64,000 bases of DNA from Brevibacterium aurantiacum (GCF_007558825.1 NZ_VLTK01000013.1:54941-118940); one strand, 5' to 3'; numbered from the stretch's first letter, positions 18,002 to 27,950 are shown. The notes: generated from the letters alone by a model not told the origin. Translations and numbers: made by a program.

Positions 18002-19540
18002 ATGACCGTGCACCAAGACTCCCCCATGACATCCGCTTCAGATCATTCGGCATTCCCAGGAACCGCGAAGTCCTACGCGCCCTATGCCGATGCGCTGCAG
18101 GCGGCGGCCAAGCGTGACTCGCTGTTCCTGTCCACTCCCGGACACGGCGGCACCACCACGGGAATCTCCGCAGGTCAGGCCGAGTTCTTCGGCGAGCACA
18201 CCCTCTCCCTGGACATCCCCCCGCTCTTCGACGGCATCGACCTTGGCGTCGACACCCCGAAGGACGAAGCACTGCATCTGGCAGCCGAGGCCTGGGGCGC
18301 ACGGCGCACATGGTTCCTCACCAACGGCTCCTCGCAGGGCAATCGCATGGCAGCACTGGCGATCGGCACACTGGGCACGGGCGTCGTCACCCAGCGCAGC
18401 GCCCATTCGAGCTTCATCGACGGCATCGTGCTGGCCGGACTCAACCCCGGCTTCGTCTCTCCCAACGTCGATGAGGTCAACGGCATCGCCCACGGAGTCA
18501 CCCCAGACTCGCTGCGCCATGCCATCACGGCCCATCCCGAGAAAGTCTCTGCCGTCTACCTGGTGACCCCCAGCTACTTCGGTGCGGTCGCCGACGTCAG
18601 CGCACTGGCTGAGGTTGCCCACGAAGCCGGCGCCGCCCTCATCATCGACGCCGCATGGGGCGCCCACTTCGGCTTCCATCCGGACCTGCCGGAATCTCCG
18701 GTCGCGCTGGGCGCCGACATCGTCATCATGAGCACCCACAAGCTCGCCGGCTCATTCACACAATCAGCCCTGCTCCACCTCGGCGACACCGAGTTCGCAG
18801 ACAGACTCGAACCGGCCTTGGCCCGTGCCTTCATGATGACAGCCTCGACAAGCGAGAACGCCCACCTGATGGCATCGATCGACATCGCCCGCCGCGATCT
18901 CGTGAATTCCCACGATGCGATTGCCGATTCGCTGGACAATATCCGCCAGATCCGTGCCCGAATCGAGGGCTCAGAGCATTATCACCTGCTCTCCGGGGAC
19001 TTCATGAACCATGCCGATGTCGTCGACATCGATCCTTTCCGACTGCCCATCGACATCACCTCGACGGGACTTGAAGGCCATGCCGTGCGCAAACGCCTGA
19101 CCGAGGAATTCGACATCTTCGCCGAGATGGCGACGGCCACGACCATCGTCGCACTCATCGGCATCGGCAAGTCCCCCGACCTCAGCCGACTCTTCGACGC
19201 TCTGGATCGGATGCGCCTCGAACACGACAATGACAGGCCCGCAGAAACCGTGGCGGCTTCGGCCGGGATCCCGGCGCTGCCGAGCCCCGGAAAGCTGGTT
19301 GCCCTGCCGCGTGATGCGTACTTCGCGGATTCCGAGCTCGTCCCCGCCGCCGAGGCTGTCGGCCGAACCAGCGTCAGCTCGCTGGCCGCGTACCCACCCG
19401 GAATCCCGAATGTCCTGCCCGGTGAGGAGATCACCGCGGAGACCGTCGAGTTCCTGCAGGCCGTGGCTGCGAGCCCGTCGGGACACGTCCGCGGCGGAGT
19501 CGATCCGAAACTGAGCACGTTCCGGGTACTCAAGGACTGA
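18002..19540 (+). CDS. Orn/Lys/Arg decarboxylase family PLP enzyme
   Basis: 512 residues, fold-type I PLP decarboxylase of the short Gram-positive type (YaaO/SpeA-like, lacking the N-terminal wing domain). Motifs: STPGHGGTTTGISAG near the start, LTNGSSQGNRMAALA, IDAAWGAHFGFHPDLP with the cofactor Asp, and MSTHKLAGSFTQSALLHLG with the PLP Lys at residue 247. A C-terminal PLPSPGKLVALPRDAYF region completes the family fold. It decarboxylates a basic amino acid, the exact substrate being unreadable. ATG at 18002 has no good ribosome site; a second in-frame ATG is at 18026. Confidence 0.88.
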   Translation: MTVHQDSPMTSASDHSAFPGTAKSYAPYADALQAAAKRDSLFLSTPGHGGTTTGISAGQAEFFGEHTLSLDIPPLFDGIDLGVDTPKDEALHLAAEAWGARRTWFLTNGSSQGNRMAALAIGTLGTGVVTQRSAHSSFIDGIVLAGLNPGFVSPNVDEVNGIAHGVTPDSLRHAITAHPEKVSAVYLVTPSYFGAVADVSALAEVAHEAGAALIIDAAWGAHFGFHPDLPESPVALGADIVIMSTHKLAGSFTQSALLHLGDTEFADRLEPALARAFMMTASTSENAHLMASIDIARRDLVNSHDAIADSLDNIRQIRARIEGSEHYHLLSGDFMNHADVVDIDPFRLPIDITSTGLEGHAVRKRLTEEFDIFAEMATATTIVALIGIGKSPDLSRLFDALDRMRLEHDNDRPAETVAASAGIPALPSPGKLVALPRDAYFADSELVPAAEAVGRTSVSSLAAYPPGIPNVLPGEEITAETVEFLQAVAASPSGHVRGGVDPKLSTFRVLKD

Positions 19541-19847
19541 CTTCCAGTCTGACGCTTCTCCATTGCCGTCAGCCGGTCCATTGCCGTCAGATTGTCGATT
19601 GCCGTCAGCCGGTCCATTGCCTCGAAGCGGCCTGTTGCCTCTGGTCGGATCCGTTCATCGCCCCCATGAGACTGGTTGATTGTTCAAATAGCGATACTGA
19701 ATGCAAAAAGCCGTCTTGTCGGCTACAGTCGCCGCTGAGGATAGATTCCACACAGATTGCTCTTCCCTTATTCTCACCGCTGGACCAGACGCAGTCTGCA
19801 CTGACGAGCCGCAGACTGCATGACGCTACCGAAGGATTCAGGACCGG
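19541..19847. other. Non-coding gap of 307 bases before the sigma-factor gene
   Basis: The first third holds the 18-bp tandem array at 19559-19648. A small hairpin (AGCCG/CGGCT around 6 bases) is at 19709-19724, just after an A-run. I find no convincing -35/-10 pair and no further open frame with a coding look. Confidence 0.5.
19559..19648. repeat. Degenerate 18-bp tandem array, five copies, after the decarboxylase stop
   Basis: Five consecutive 18-base units start at 19559, 19577, 19595, 19613 and 19631. The first and third differ at one position (TCCATTGCCGTCAGCCGG against TCGATTGCCGTCAGCCGG); the last two are more diverged. The array starts 19 bases after the stop codon at 19540. Confidence 0.85.
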
Positions 19848-21632
19848 ATGGACGCGCACGCACATCAGCCAGGGGAAGAACTCGCCGATTTCACGGAGAG
19901 CGAGCTCCTCTCGCTCATCGAGGCCGGAACCGCCGGTGCCTATTCCGAGATCTACCGCCGCTACCGCGATGACGCCGTAGCACGAGCATCATCGTCCCTG
20001 CCCGATGCGACGGCAAGACAGGTCACAGATGATGCTTTCCTCAGTGTGCTCAGGTCCCTGCTCAACAGGTCCTCCGACACGGCCGAGGGTCTGCGCTCGA
20101 TGGTGGACGCCGAGATCGATGCACATCTCGCGAACCTGACGTCCACAGATCAGACGTCAGCGAGTGGTTCGGACACAGCAGCTCCAGAGGCTGCCCTTGT
20201 CTCACAGGCACTGTCGAACCTGCCCGACAACTGGCAGCGGATCCTGTGGTTGCGCGAAGTCGAACGGCTCTCACCCGAGGCCGTTGCCGAGCAGCTGAAT
20301 ATCAAAGCATCGACAGTCGACAGGCTGGCCGGTCGCGCACGTCAGGGCCTGCAGGACGAATGGCAGCAGGTCCGCCGGGCAGACAGCACAGCAACCGCCG
20401 ATCACCGCGCCGCGCTCATTCCTGCGCTTCTGACCTCGCCGATCGTCATCGAGCGCCTCTCGGCCACCCTGGCACAGGCAATTCCAGAACCAACTCCCGC
20501 TGTTGCCGAAATGATTGCAGTCGAAGAGCCAGCTGGTACGCAGCCCGACGCTGAAACCACGGTGGCCGAGGGCACAGACGTCGCAGGCGGAAGCGCCGGC
20601 TCCATTGACGAAGACACTGCCACTGCCGTCCTGCCCGTTCCCGTCCCGGCAGGCACGGGCATCGACAGCGCACCGGCACTCAAACCTGCCGCAGGGGCCG
20701 AAGCCAACTCGGCGACAGAGTCGGCGGCCGAGGCAGATTCTGCACCCGAAGTCATCCCTGCGGCAGCCGGTTCCTCCGCGGCCGATGAGTCTGCCGTGGA
20801 TTCAGATGCATCCGCTGAAACTGCGAACGCAACCGCTGACGCTGCGGGCATTTCTGCTGATGCCGCGGGTGCAGCCGCAGACGACACAAATACCGTCGAA
20901 CCCGTATCGCTCGCCGCGTTCGGCGCACAGTCAGCAGCCGCTGAGACCTCGACCCTGACGCCTGCAGCAACTCGGTTCAGCATGCCGAAACCCGTTCTGA
21001 TCCCTGTGGTCGCCGCGTGCGTCGGGCTCCTGGGAACGCTTGTCGGTGTGGCCATCGTGCCGCAGCAAACTGAGCAGACGGGGGTTCAATCCGGCAACGC
21101 AGGCACTGCAGTCTCACCAGAAGACTCCTCCTCGAAGGAAAATTCCTCTTCGAAGAAGGACGACAAGAACAGCAGCTCCCAGTCTCCGGATGACACGAAC
21201 TCGGACAAGCAAAACCAAGAGTCGGGATCCGAGACATCGAAGGCATCTGACTCCGACAGGGACGAGGATGAGCAGTCATCCCGGACCCCAGGACACGATG
21301 ACAGCCGGTCGGACGACAGTCCATCGACCGAAGACAACCCCGGCGACACAGGCGACAGCAACGATCAACCGTCGGCAGAAGAACCAGACGAACCAAGCCC
21401 GTCGGATTCTGACAAGCCGGCCCCAGAGTCACCGTCAGAACCGACACCACCACCCTCCGACGACCCCGAAACACCGTCGGACCCACCGCCATCAGATGAG
21501 CCGACTGAGGAGCCAAGCGAGGAACCTTCAGAAGAGCCGTCAGAAGAGCCATCTGAGGAGCCAAGCGAGGAACCTTCTGATGAGTCGCCTGAGGAGCCGT
21601 CCTCACCAGGCTCCGAAAACCCCACCCCCTGA
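19848..21632 (+). CDS. Sigma-70-like (ECF-type) factor fused to a transmembrane segment and acidic repetitive tail
   Basis: 594 residues. Residues about 15-95 resemble sigma region 2 (LLSLIEAGTAGAYSEIYRRY). About 110-180 is region 4 with a helix-turn-helix: ALSNLPDNWQRILWLREVE, LSPEAVAEQLNIKASTVDRL. Residues 183-378 are a low-complexity Ala/Glu/Ser linker. One hydrophobic helix follows (about 383-405), then a 190-residue Ser/Asp/Glu/Pro tail ending in SEEP repeats. This predicts a cytoplasmic sigma module tethered to the membrane with an external tail. Some actinobacterial ECF groups carry C-terminal membrane extensions, but I cannot name a match. No anti-sigma gene lies next to it. Confidence 0.82.
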   Translation: MDAHAHQPGEELADFTESELLSLIEAGTAGAYSEIYRRYRDDAVARASSSLPDATARQVTDDAFLSVLRSLLNRSSDTAEGLRSMVDAEIDAHLANLTSTDQTSASGSDTAAPEAALVSQALSNLPDNWQRILWLREVERLSPEAVAEQLNIKASTVDRLAGRARQGLQDEWQQVRRADSTATADHRAALIPALLTSPIVIERLSATLAQAIPEPTPAVAEMIAVEEPAGTQPDAETTVAEGTDVAGGSAGSIDEDTATAVLPVPVPAGTGIDSAPALKPAAGAEANSATESAAEADSAPEVIPAAAGSSAADESAVDSDASAETANATADAAGISADAAGAAADDTNTVEPVSLAAFGAQSAAAETSTLTPAATRFSMPKPVLIPVVAACVGLLGTLVGVAIVPQQTEQTGVQSGNAGTAVSPEDSSSKENSSSKKDDKNSSSQSPDDTNSDKQNQESGSETSKASDSDRDEDEQSSRTPGHDDSRSDDSPSTEDNPGDTGDSNDQPSAEEPDEPSPSDSDKPAPESPSEPTPPPSDDPETPSDPPPSDEPTEEPSEEPSEEPSEEPSEEPSEEPSDESPEEPSSPGSENPTP

Positions 21633-21769
21633 TCCGACACCGCACGGCACCTCGAACTGAGCACGGCCTCTTCGTCGAACTGAGCGCCGCACACTGGGGC
21701 ACTCCCCATTCCGATCGCACATCCACCTGAGCTGACTGCGCCTCGAATTGCAGCGACTGCCGACGCAGG

Positions 21770-21795
21770 CCCGATTCGCACGCCCGATTCGCACG
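21770..21795. repeat. 13-bp perfect tandem duplication
   Basis: CCCGATTCGCACG occurs twice back to back in the non-coding gap downstream of the sigma-factor gene. Confidence 0.85.
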
Positions 21796-21929
21796 CCGGA
21801 TACCCCGCTGCCGTAACCTGCCTCCAATAACCACAGGTTCACCTGAGGTAAATACCCCGGTCGCCGTCACCAGACCCACAGAATACTTACCCGAGGGACA
21901 ACTCATCGTGATCTGTCTCACTAAAGTTG

Positions 21930-21957
21930 TTGACAGGAGTGACTAATCGAGTAAAGA
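21930..21957 (+). promoter_or_regulatory. Sigma-70-type promoter of the MHS symporter gene
   Basis: A consensus TTGACA (-35) at 21930-21935 is followed after 16 bases by TAAAGA at 21952-21957. The start codon lies 90 bases further on. The -10 is imperfect. Confidence 0.5.
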
Positions 21958-22047
21958 TGTTCAGCATTGTCGAAAGCGATCGCCCCGCAACTCTCGAGTT
22001 CTTTGGGTGTCAGAAAATCGAATTGCATCTGAAACGAGGAACCACTG

Positions 22048-23568
22048 ATGTCAGAAGGCCAAGCAAACCCGATTCTGGATGGGACGAAGCTGCCCCGCAG
22101 GGAGCGGAAAGCTCTCAAGAAGAAGCGCTTAGAGGCCGACCACTGCATCGTGATCGAGAAGAAATCCATTCGCACCGCAATCGGCGGCACCACGGTCGGC
22201 AACTTCATGGAATGGTTCGACTTCGGCGTCTACGGATACCTGGCCGTCACCATGACCACGGTCTTCACAGAAGGCATGGACAGGCAGATGGGTCTGCTCG
22301 TCACCCTGTTCGGCTTCGCGGTCTCCTTCCTCGTCCGTCCACTCGGCGGCATGGTCCTCGGCCCACTGGGTGACAAGATCGGGCGCCAGAAGGTCCTCTT
22401 CTTCACCATGGCCACCATGGCCACTGCCACTGCGCTCATCGGCGTCCTGCCCACCGCGGCCCAGATCGGCCTGTGGGTGATCATCCCTCTTTACCTGCTC
22501 AAGATGATCCAGGGATTCTCCACCGGCGGCGAATACGCCGGCGCGACCACCTACGTGTCCGAGTTCGCCCCGGACAAGTCGCGTGGATTCTGGGCTTCCT
22601 GGCTCGACGTCGGCTCCTACCTCGGCTTCGCTGCCGGTGCAGGCACCGTCGCCATCACCACCGTCATCTCAACGAGCATCGCAGGTGAGACCGCCATGGT
22701 CGACGGCGGCTGGAGGATCCCGTTCCTCATCGCAATCCCACTCGGCGCCGTCGCCATCTGGTTCCGACTGAAGATCCCCGAGACGCCCAGCTTCGAAGCC
22801 TCCGTGGCCGAGGGCCTCGATGTGAAGGTCAAGGACGACAAATACGCTCGCCACGGCCTCATCGGCGTCGTCCGTCATTTCTGGAAAGAGATCCTCATCG
22901 GCATCGCCATCGTCGCCGGATCGCAGACGGTGGGCTACGCCCTCACCAGCTTCATGCCGACCTACCTTGAGGAGACGGTCAAGGTCTCGAACGTCCAAGC
23001 GGCAGTAGCCACCATTCCGGTGCTCGTCGTCATGTCACTGTGCCTGCCGCTGATCGGGCGCCTGTCCGACAAGATCGGCCGTAAGCGGGTCTTCCTCATT
23101 GCCGCGGGAATGACGATCGTACTGATGGTCCCGGCATTCGCGGTCATGCAGATCGGCCAGATGTGGGCCGTCATCGTCGCGCTGTTCATGGTCGCTGTGC
23201 CGGCCGGCTTCTACATCGCCTGCCTCGCATCGACGCTGCCGGCCCTGTTCCCGACGGCGTCGCGCTATGGCGCCATGGGTCTGACCTTCAACATCGGAGT
23301 CTCCCTGTTCGGCGGCACGACGCCGCTGTTCAGCCAGGCTCTCATCGATCTCACCGGGAACTCGTACATGCCGGCGTTCTACATCATGTTCTTCTCGGTC
23401 ATCGCCTTCGCAGCGGTGCTCCTGATGAAGGAATCGGCGCACAGGCCGCTGCTCGGATCATTCCCGACTGTGGAAACTCACGAGGAGGCCGTTGAACTCG
23501 CGGCCGGCCAGGATGACAACCCGGATCTCGATCCGGACACCATGCCGATCCCGGTGGTGAAGGTATGA
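22048..23568 (+). CDS. MFS transporter of the metabolite:H+ symporter (MHS) family, ProP-like
   Basis: 506 residues with 12 predicted helices. GNFMEWFDFGVYGYLAVTM in helix 1 and the loop PLGGMVLGPLGDKIGRQKVL are the MHS signatures shared by ProP (proline/betaine), KgtP and CitA. The helix 5 block GGEYAGATTYVSEFAPDKSRG fits too. ProP-type substrates would suit the neighbouring flavoenzyme, racemase and Rieske genes. A GAGG motif precedes ATG 22048 by about 9 bases. Converges on the GntR gene. Confidence 0.88.
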   Translation: MSEGQANPILDGTKLPRRERKALKKKRLEADHCIVIEKKSIRTAIGGTTVGNFMEWFDFGVYGYLAVTMTTVFTEGMDRQMGLLVTLFGFAVSFLVRPLGGMVLGPLGDKIGRQKVLFFTMATMATATALIGVLPTAAQIGLWVIIPLYLLKMIQGFSTGGEYAGATTYVSEFAPDKSRGFWASWLDVGSYLGFAAGAGTVAITTVISTSIAGETAMVDGGWRIPFLIAIPLGAVAIWFRLKIPETPSFEASVAEGLDVKVKDDKYARHGLIGVVRHFWKEILIGIAIVAGSQTVGYALTSFMPTYLEETVKVSNVQAAVATIPVLVVMSLCLPLIGRLSDKIGRKRVFLIAAGMTIVLMVPAFAVMQIGQMWAVIVALFMVAVPAGFYIACLASTLPALFPTASRYGAMGLTFNIGVSLFGGTTPLFSQALIDLTGNSYMPAFYIMFFSVIAFAAVLLMKESAHRPLLGSFPTVETHEEAVELAAGQDDNPDLDPDTMPIPVVKV

Positions 23569-23608
23569 TCCCGGTGGTGAAGGTATGATCCCGGATCGCG
23601 AAGGTGTG
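23548..23608. repeat. 20-bp tandem repeat spanning the MHS-symporter stop codon
   Basis: ATCCCGGTGGTGAAGGTATG occurs at 23548-23567 and again exactly at 23568-23587, with a decayed third copy at 23588-23608. The first copy encodes the C-terminal PVVKV, and the stop TGA spans the junction with the second. The rest of the gap to 23787 shows nothing else. Confidence 0.9.
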
Positions 23609-23787
23609 TTCCCGGTCATCTGCAGGCCCGACCGACTGCCCTGACCGACCAGCCTGACCAACAGCTCAGACCATCGCCGAGGCGGTCGTCCCCTGACCGG
23701 GGTCGGCCGCTTCGCCGTCTGTATCGCTTGGCCGGTGTTCGTCCGCGGCTAATCATCTGTCTCCATTCGACCGCTGTCTCGCTCGGA

Positions 23788-24525
23788 CTAGAGGTCCTCG
23801 GCCCGCCTGAAGTAGAAGAGGTTGTCAATGACCAGGGCCCGAGCCTCGGCGCAGCGGCCGGCCTCGATGAGCCCGACGAGGTCGACGATCTGCTGTGCCG
23901 ATTCGGCATCGACGATGGCGGCGATCGGATGAGCCGCGAAGACACGCGACTGGTCGCGCAGCCGCAGACTGATGTCGGCCGCCCGGCGACCCAGACCGTG
24001 TTCGAGCAGATGCTCGTGAAAGAGACGATCGGCAGTCATGAAGCCGATCGTGTCTTCCTCAAGCGCCGCTGCCAGCGCCGCCTCGGCGTGCCGGCGAAGA
24101 TCGCCGAGCGCGGACGCACTCGCTGCCGGATCCTCGCCGGCCCGGGCACACAGGGCTTCGACCGCGGGCCCCGCGAGCAGGGCCCTGATGCCGATGATCT
24201 CCTCCAAGTCCTCTCGCGTGACCGGCACTAGGCGGAAGCCGCGGTTCGGCACGGCCTCCACTGTCCCTTCGGCAACGAGAGACATCATGGCCTCTCGGAC
24301 GGGGCTCAGGGACATACCCAGCTGCTTGGCCAATCCCGCGGCCGAATAGATCGTGTCCTCGGCGAGATCCCCGGTCGTGATCGCATGGCGGATGACGACG
24401 AGTGCGTGCTCCCTCAGCGTCGGGACCGTCTCGGGACGAGCCGGGATCGATGTGTGAGTGCCCGATGCGTGACTGCCCGCCGCCGGGCGCTTCGCTTCAG
24501 GTGCTCCGGATTCGCTGGTGACCAA
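23788..24525 (-). CDS. GntR family transcriptional regulator, FCD (FadR) subfamily
   Basis: About 245 residues from a proposed TTG at 24525, chosen because AAGGAG stands four bases upstream; the frame runs to 24615 but that part lacks family sequence. Winged helix roughly residues 35-100 (LREHALVVIRHAITTGDL, LAKQLGMSLSPVREAMMSL, VEAVPNRGFRLVPVT). The all-helical FCD domain follows, with the metal-site pattern of Asp and three His (DRLFHEHLLEHGLG and nearby). Divergent from the flavoenzyme gene, with which it shares a 167-base control region, so it probably regulates that catabolic operon. Confidence 0.85.
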   Translation of the reverse strand: MVTSESGAPEAKRPAAGSHASGTHTSIPARPETVPTLREHALVVIRHAITTGDLAEDTIYSAAGLAKQLGMSLSPVREAMMSLVAEGTVEAVPNRGFRLVPVTREDLEEIIGIRALLAGPAVEALCARAGEDPAASASALGDLRRHAEAALAAALEEDTIGFMTADRLFHEHLLEHGLGRRAADISLRLRDQSRVFAAHPIAAIVDAESAQQIVDLVGLIEAGRCAEARALVIDNLFYFRRAEDL

Positions 24526-24692
24526 GATTCTCCTTCGATGACTATTGACAGCATAACCACGACGGCCCACGATTGAGTGAAGTAATCGGTTATCGACTAC
24601 TCTCATGTCGATCACGTCGGGATGAGCTCGTCGACACCTCGGTGTGGTTCCTGCGAAGTGACCACTGTCGTTCCTGCGAAGAAGGAGGAACC

Positions 24693-26783
24693 ATGTCCCA
24701 CGATCCTCTGCTCCAGCCCTTCACCTTGGGCCCGGTGCAGCTCAAGAACCGCATCGTCTCCACCGCGCATGAGCCGGCCTATACCGAGCTCGGCATGCCC
24801 AAGGACCGCTACCGTCTCTACCACCGAGAAAAGGCCCGCGGCGGGGTGGGACTGACGATGACGGCCGGCTCGGCCATCGTGTCCAAGGACTCCCCCGCCG
24901 CCTTCGGCAATGTCGACCTCTCCACCGACGAGGTGATTCCCTGGTTGTCCGCCATCGCCGATGACTGCCACGCCGAGGGGGCCGCAGTGATGATCCAGCT
25001 GACCCACCTCGGCCCGCGCAACTCGAACTTCACCGCCGACTGGCTGCCGCTGATCTCCTCGAGCCGCCACCGCGAACCCACCCACCGGTCTTTCACCAAG
25101 GCCATGGAGGACTTCGACATCGAGCGGGTGGTCGAGGACTTCGCCGCCGCGACGGCGCGGGTCAAGGCGGCAGGATTCGACGGGTTGGAATTCCTCCACA
25201 CCGGCCACCTCGTCGACTACTTCTTCGCCTCCCGCTTCAATGAGCGCGAGGATGAGTACAACGGTGACCTCGCGGCCCGGATGCGCTTCTCGCTCCAGAT
25301 CATCGACGCGATGCGCGGCGCTTCGGAGGGACTCGCCCTCGGCGTGCGCATGTCAGTCCTCGAACAGATCGAGGACGGCATCACCGAAGAAGCCTCCATT
25401 GCGGTGCTCAAGGAGTATGCCGCCCATGGCGTCGACTTCCTCAACCTCAACGTCGGAAGCATCAGCTCCGACAAAGAACTCGCGGAAGCGATCCCGGGCA
25501 TGGGCACCCCCTCGGCACCCTGGCTCGAGACCTGCCGTCGCATCCGCGAAGCGATCGACATCCCCGTTCTCCACGCCGCTCGGATCGCGGATGCACCCAC
25601 GGCCCGGTTTGCGATCGAGGACGACTGCGTCGACCTCGTGGGCATGACCCGGGCCCAGCTTGCCGACCCCTATCTGGTGAAGAAGATCGAGGAGAAGCGG
25701 GAGGATGACATCCGCCCGTGCGTGGGGGCGAACATGTGCCTCGACAGCATCTACACCTCAGGTGCTGCGACGTGCATCCACAATCCCGCCAGCGGGCGCG
25801 AAGCCGATCTGCCACAGGAGATCACCCGCGACGTCGAGTCCGGCCCCAAGCACGTCGTCATCGTCGGCGCCGGTCCCGCCGGCCTCGAAGCCGCACGCGT
25901 GGCTGCAGTGCGCGGGCATCGGGTCACCCTGCTGGAAGCCGACTCTGCGGTGGGCGGTCAGGTGAAGATCGCCGCTCGCTCCCAGCGCCGCCGTGACCTC
26001 ATCGGCATCATCGACTGGCGTGAGCAGCAGTGCCGCAAGCACGGCGTCGACATCCGCGTGGATACCTTCGCCGAGGCGGACGAGATCCTCGCGCTCTCAC
26101 CCGATGTCGTCATCGTCGCCACCGGAGGCGTCCCCGATGCCGGCTACCCCTTCCGCGAGGAGGGACCATCATTCGATGTCTGGGACGTCATGGATGACAA
26201 CCTGCGCAATAAGTCCCGTGTCCTCGTCTTCGACGACCATGGCTTCTATCCGGCCCTCGACGCCGTCGAACACCTGGCCCGCAACGGTCAGGAAGTGACC
26301 TACGTCAGCCCCGAACGCACCATCGGCGTGGACGTCGGATCGATGAATTCCCCCGCTTATCTGCAGGTGTTCTCCGAATTCGGAGTCACGGTCCACCTCG
26401 GCGAGCGACTCGCGGCGAAGCCGACGATCAACGGCAAGCTGATCACCGCACGACTGCGCAATGACTACTCGGGCATCGAGACCGAGCTCGAGACCGACGC
26501 CGTGGTCGTCGATTTCGGAACCACACCCAACGATGATGTCTACTTCGATCTCAAACCGCATTCGAGCAATCACGGTGAGATCGACATCGATTCCTGGATC
26601 CACGGTCGCACCCAGCCGGATCGCGAAAGCGGAGCGATCCCACCCTCCACAGCAGGAGCTGCCTCCGCAGGCACCGCCGAGGCGAGCGCCCCCTTCGCGC
26701 TCTATCGGATCGGTGATGCCGTCGCCTCCCGTAATGTCCACGCCGCCGTACTCGAGGGCCTGCGCGTGGGAATGGGCCTCTAG
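24693..26783 (+). CDS. FMN/FAD oxidoreductase of the DgcA/HpbA/trimethylamine dehydrogenase type (probable N-demethylase)
   Basis: 696 residues from ATG 24693, five bases after GGAGG. First half: old-yellow-enzyme TIM barrel ([39 protein letters not shown]). Second half: FAD/NAD(P) domain with [14 protein letters not shown]. Between them the usual four-cysteine 4Fe-4S motif is altered: Cys343, Cys349 and Cys361 are present, but the second cysteine (C-V-G-A instead of C-x-x-C) is missing. Dimethylglycine and N-methylproline demethylases, trimethylamine dehydrogenase and 2,4-dienoyl-CoA reductase share this build. The racemase gene 4 bases downstream favours an N-methylproline or related substrate, by inference. 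Confidence 0.85.
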   Translation: MSHDPLLQPFTLGPVQLKNRIVSTAHEPAYTELGMPKDRYRLYHREKARGGVGLTMTAGSAIVSKDSPAAFGNVDLSTDEVIPWLSAIADDCHAEGAAVMIQLTHLGPRNSNFTADWLPLISSSRHREPTHRSFTKAMEDFDIERVVEDFAAATARVKAAGFDGLEFLHTGHLVDYFFASRFNEREDEYNGDLAARMRFSLQIIDAMRGASEGLALGVRMSVLEQIEDGITEEASIAVLKEYAAHGVDFLNLNVGSISSDKELAEAIPGMGTPSAPWLETCRRIREAIDIPVLHAARIADAPTARFAIEDDCVDLVGMTRAQLADPYLVKKIEEKREDDIRPCVGANMCLDSIYTSGAATCIHNPASGREADLPQEITRDVESGPKHVVIVGAGPAGLEAARVAAVRGHRVTLLEADSAVGGQVKIAARSQRRRDLIGIIDWREQQCRKHGVDIRVDTFAEADEILALSPDVVIVATGGVPDAGYPFREEGPSFDVWDVMDDNLRNKSRVLVFDDHGFYPALDAVEHLARNGQEVTYVSPERTIGVDVGSMNSPAYLQVFSEFGVTVHLGERLAAKPTINGKLITARLRNDYSGIETELETDAVVVDFGTTPNDDVYFDLKPHSSNHGEIDIDSWIHGRTQPDRESGAIPPSTAGAASAGTAEASAPFALYRIGDAVASRNVHAAVLEGLRVGMGL

Positions 26784-26787
26784 GCAG

Positions 26788-27855
26788 ATGAGCGGACAGG
26801 CCACGATCACCACGATCGACTATCACACCGGAGGGGAGCCTTTCCGGATCGTCGCCGATCCCCCTGTGGAGATCCCGGGTTCCACTGTGGCAGAGAAGCG
26901 AATGAACGCGATCGGCAGCGAGGCGATCGACGGACTGCGCCGACTGCTGGTCTTCGAGCCGCGTGGGCATGCCGATATGTACGGCGGATTCGTCACTGCC
27001 CCCGATGACGACGGTGCCGACTTCGGAGTCCTGTTCTGGCACAAGGACGGATTCTCCACTGCCTGCGGCCACGGGACGATCGCTTTGGGAACATGGGCAG
27101 TCGAATCCGGATTGGTGAGCGCTGCTGAATCGGGGGCCACCGATGTCGTCATCGACGTCCCGTCGGGCCGTGTCACCGCCACCGTCCACACCGGCCCCGA
27201 CGGCGAAGTCACCTCGGTCGACTTCATCAACGTCGCCAGTCGAGTCATCGCATCCGACATCGAAATCGATATCAGCTGCGATGACGAGCCGCCGAAGACC
27301 ACGATGGACGGAGGAGAGCCCAGCTCCGGTCGACAATCGATCAGCGTCGATCTCGCATGGGGAGGCGCGCTCTATGCCTGCCTGGACGCGGACCGAATCG
27401 GCCTCACCGTCGTGCCGGAGAATCTCAACGAACTCATCAGCCTCGGACGTCGGGTGAAGACGGCGTTGGCCGACCATCCGCTGTCACAGCATCGCAGCGA
27501 CAGCAGACTGAACGGGGTCTACGGCACCATCATCGTCAATCGCCTCGGCCTAGGGTCAGGTGGTGAGCTCCACCAGCGGAACGTGACCGTCTTCGCCGAC
27601 GGCCAGGTCGACCGCTCTCCTTGCGGGTCCGGGACGGCGGCGCGAATCGGCATTCTCCACGCCAGCGGCGAACTGGCAGCCGGCCAGACGCTGCTTCACG
27701 AGTCGATCATCGGCACTCGATTCCGAGCAAGTGTCCTCGACGAGGTGAAGGACGGCATCATCCCGATCATCGAGGCGAGCGCGCACAAGGTCTCCACCTG
27801 CACGTTCGTCGTCGATCCCCGCGATGAGCTGGTTCCGGGCTTCGTTCTGCGCTGA
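26788..27855 (+). CDS. Proline racemase / 4-hydroxyproline 2-epimerase family protein
   Basis: 355 residues from ATG 26788, four bases after the flavoenzyme stop (same operon). Family opening TTIDYHTGGEPFRIV and both catalytic cysteines are present: the first in FSTACGHGTIALG and the second in DRSPCGSGTAARI. Having Cys at both positions predicts a racemase/epimerase rather than a trans-3-hydroxyproline dehydratase, where the second Cys is replaced by Thr. It acts on free proline or hydroxyproline in the cytoplasm. Choice between the two needs activity data. Confidence 0.9.
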   Translation: MSGQATITTIDYHTGGEPFRIVADPPVEIPGSTVAEKRMNAIGSEAIDGLRRLLVFEPRGHADMYGGFVTAPDDDGADFGVLFWHKDGFSTACGHGTIALGTWAVESGLVSAAESGATDVVIDVPSGRVTATVHTGPDGEVTSVDFINVASRVIASDIEIDISCDDEPPKTTMDGGEPSSGRQSISVDLAWGGALYACLDADRIGLTVVPENLNELISLGRRVKTALADHPLSQHRSDSRLNGVYGTIIVNRLGLGSGGELHQRNVTVFADGQVDRSPCGSGTAARIGILHASGELAAGQTLLHESIIGTRFRASVLDEVKDGIIPIIEASAHKVSTCTFVVDPRDELVPGFVLR

Positions 27856-27950
27856 AAGAGCCCGACCCTCTGCTGTCGGAATAACAGCGACACTGCGCGT
27901 ATGAACCTCTCGGCAAGCCCATCTGCCAGTAAAGTTCTTTCGGCGGAGTA

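Larger units (their letters stand above)
21633..22047. other. Non-coding gap of 415 bases between sigma-factor and MHS-symporter genes
   Basis: It contains loosely repeated CTCGAACTGAGC-like words at 21645-21690, a 13-bp perfect direct repeat at 21770-21795 and a good promoter at 21930-21957. No open frame here has a coding look on either strand. Confidence 0.5.

Noticed and set aside
20977..21921. 314-residue minus-strand open frame opposite the sigma-factor tail
   Set aside because: The long frame results from the repetitive SEEP-coding DNA; composition is Arg/Cys/Gly-rich and no start signal is seen.
24573..24692. N-terminal extension of the flavoenzyme
   Set aside because: The family begins at the LLQPFTLG block and GGAGG lies right before ATG 24693; the upstream part is Cys/Arg/Ser-rich noise within the control region.
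26551..27477. 308-residue minus-strand open frame opposite the proline racemase
   Set aside because: The plus-strand frame holds both catalytic Cys motifs of the racemase family; the minus frame has no motif.
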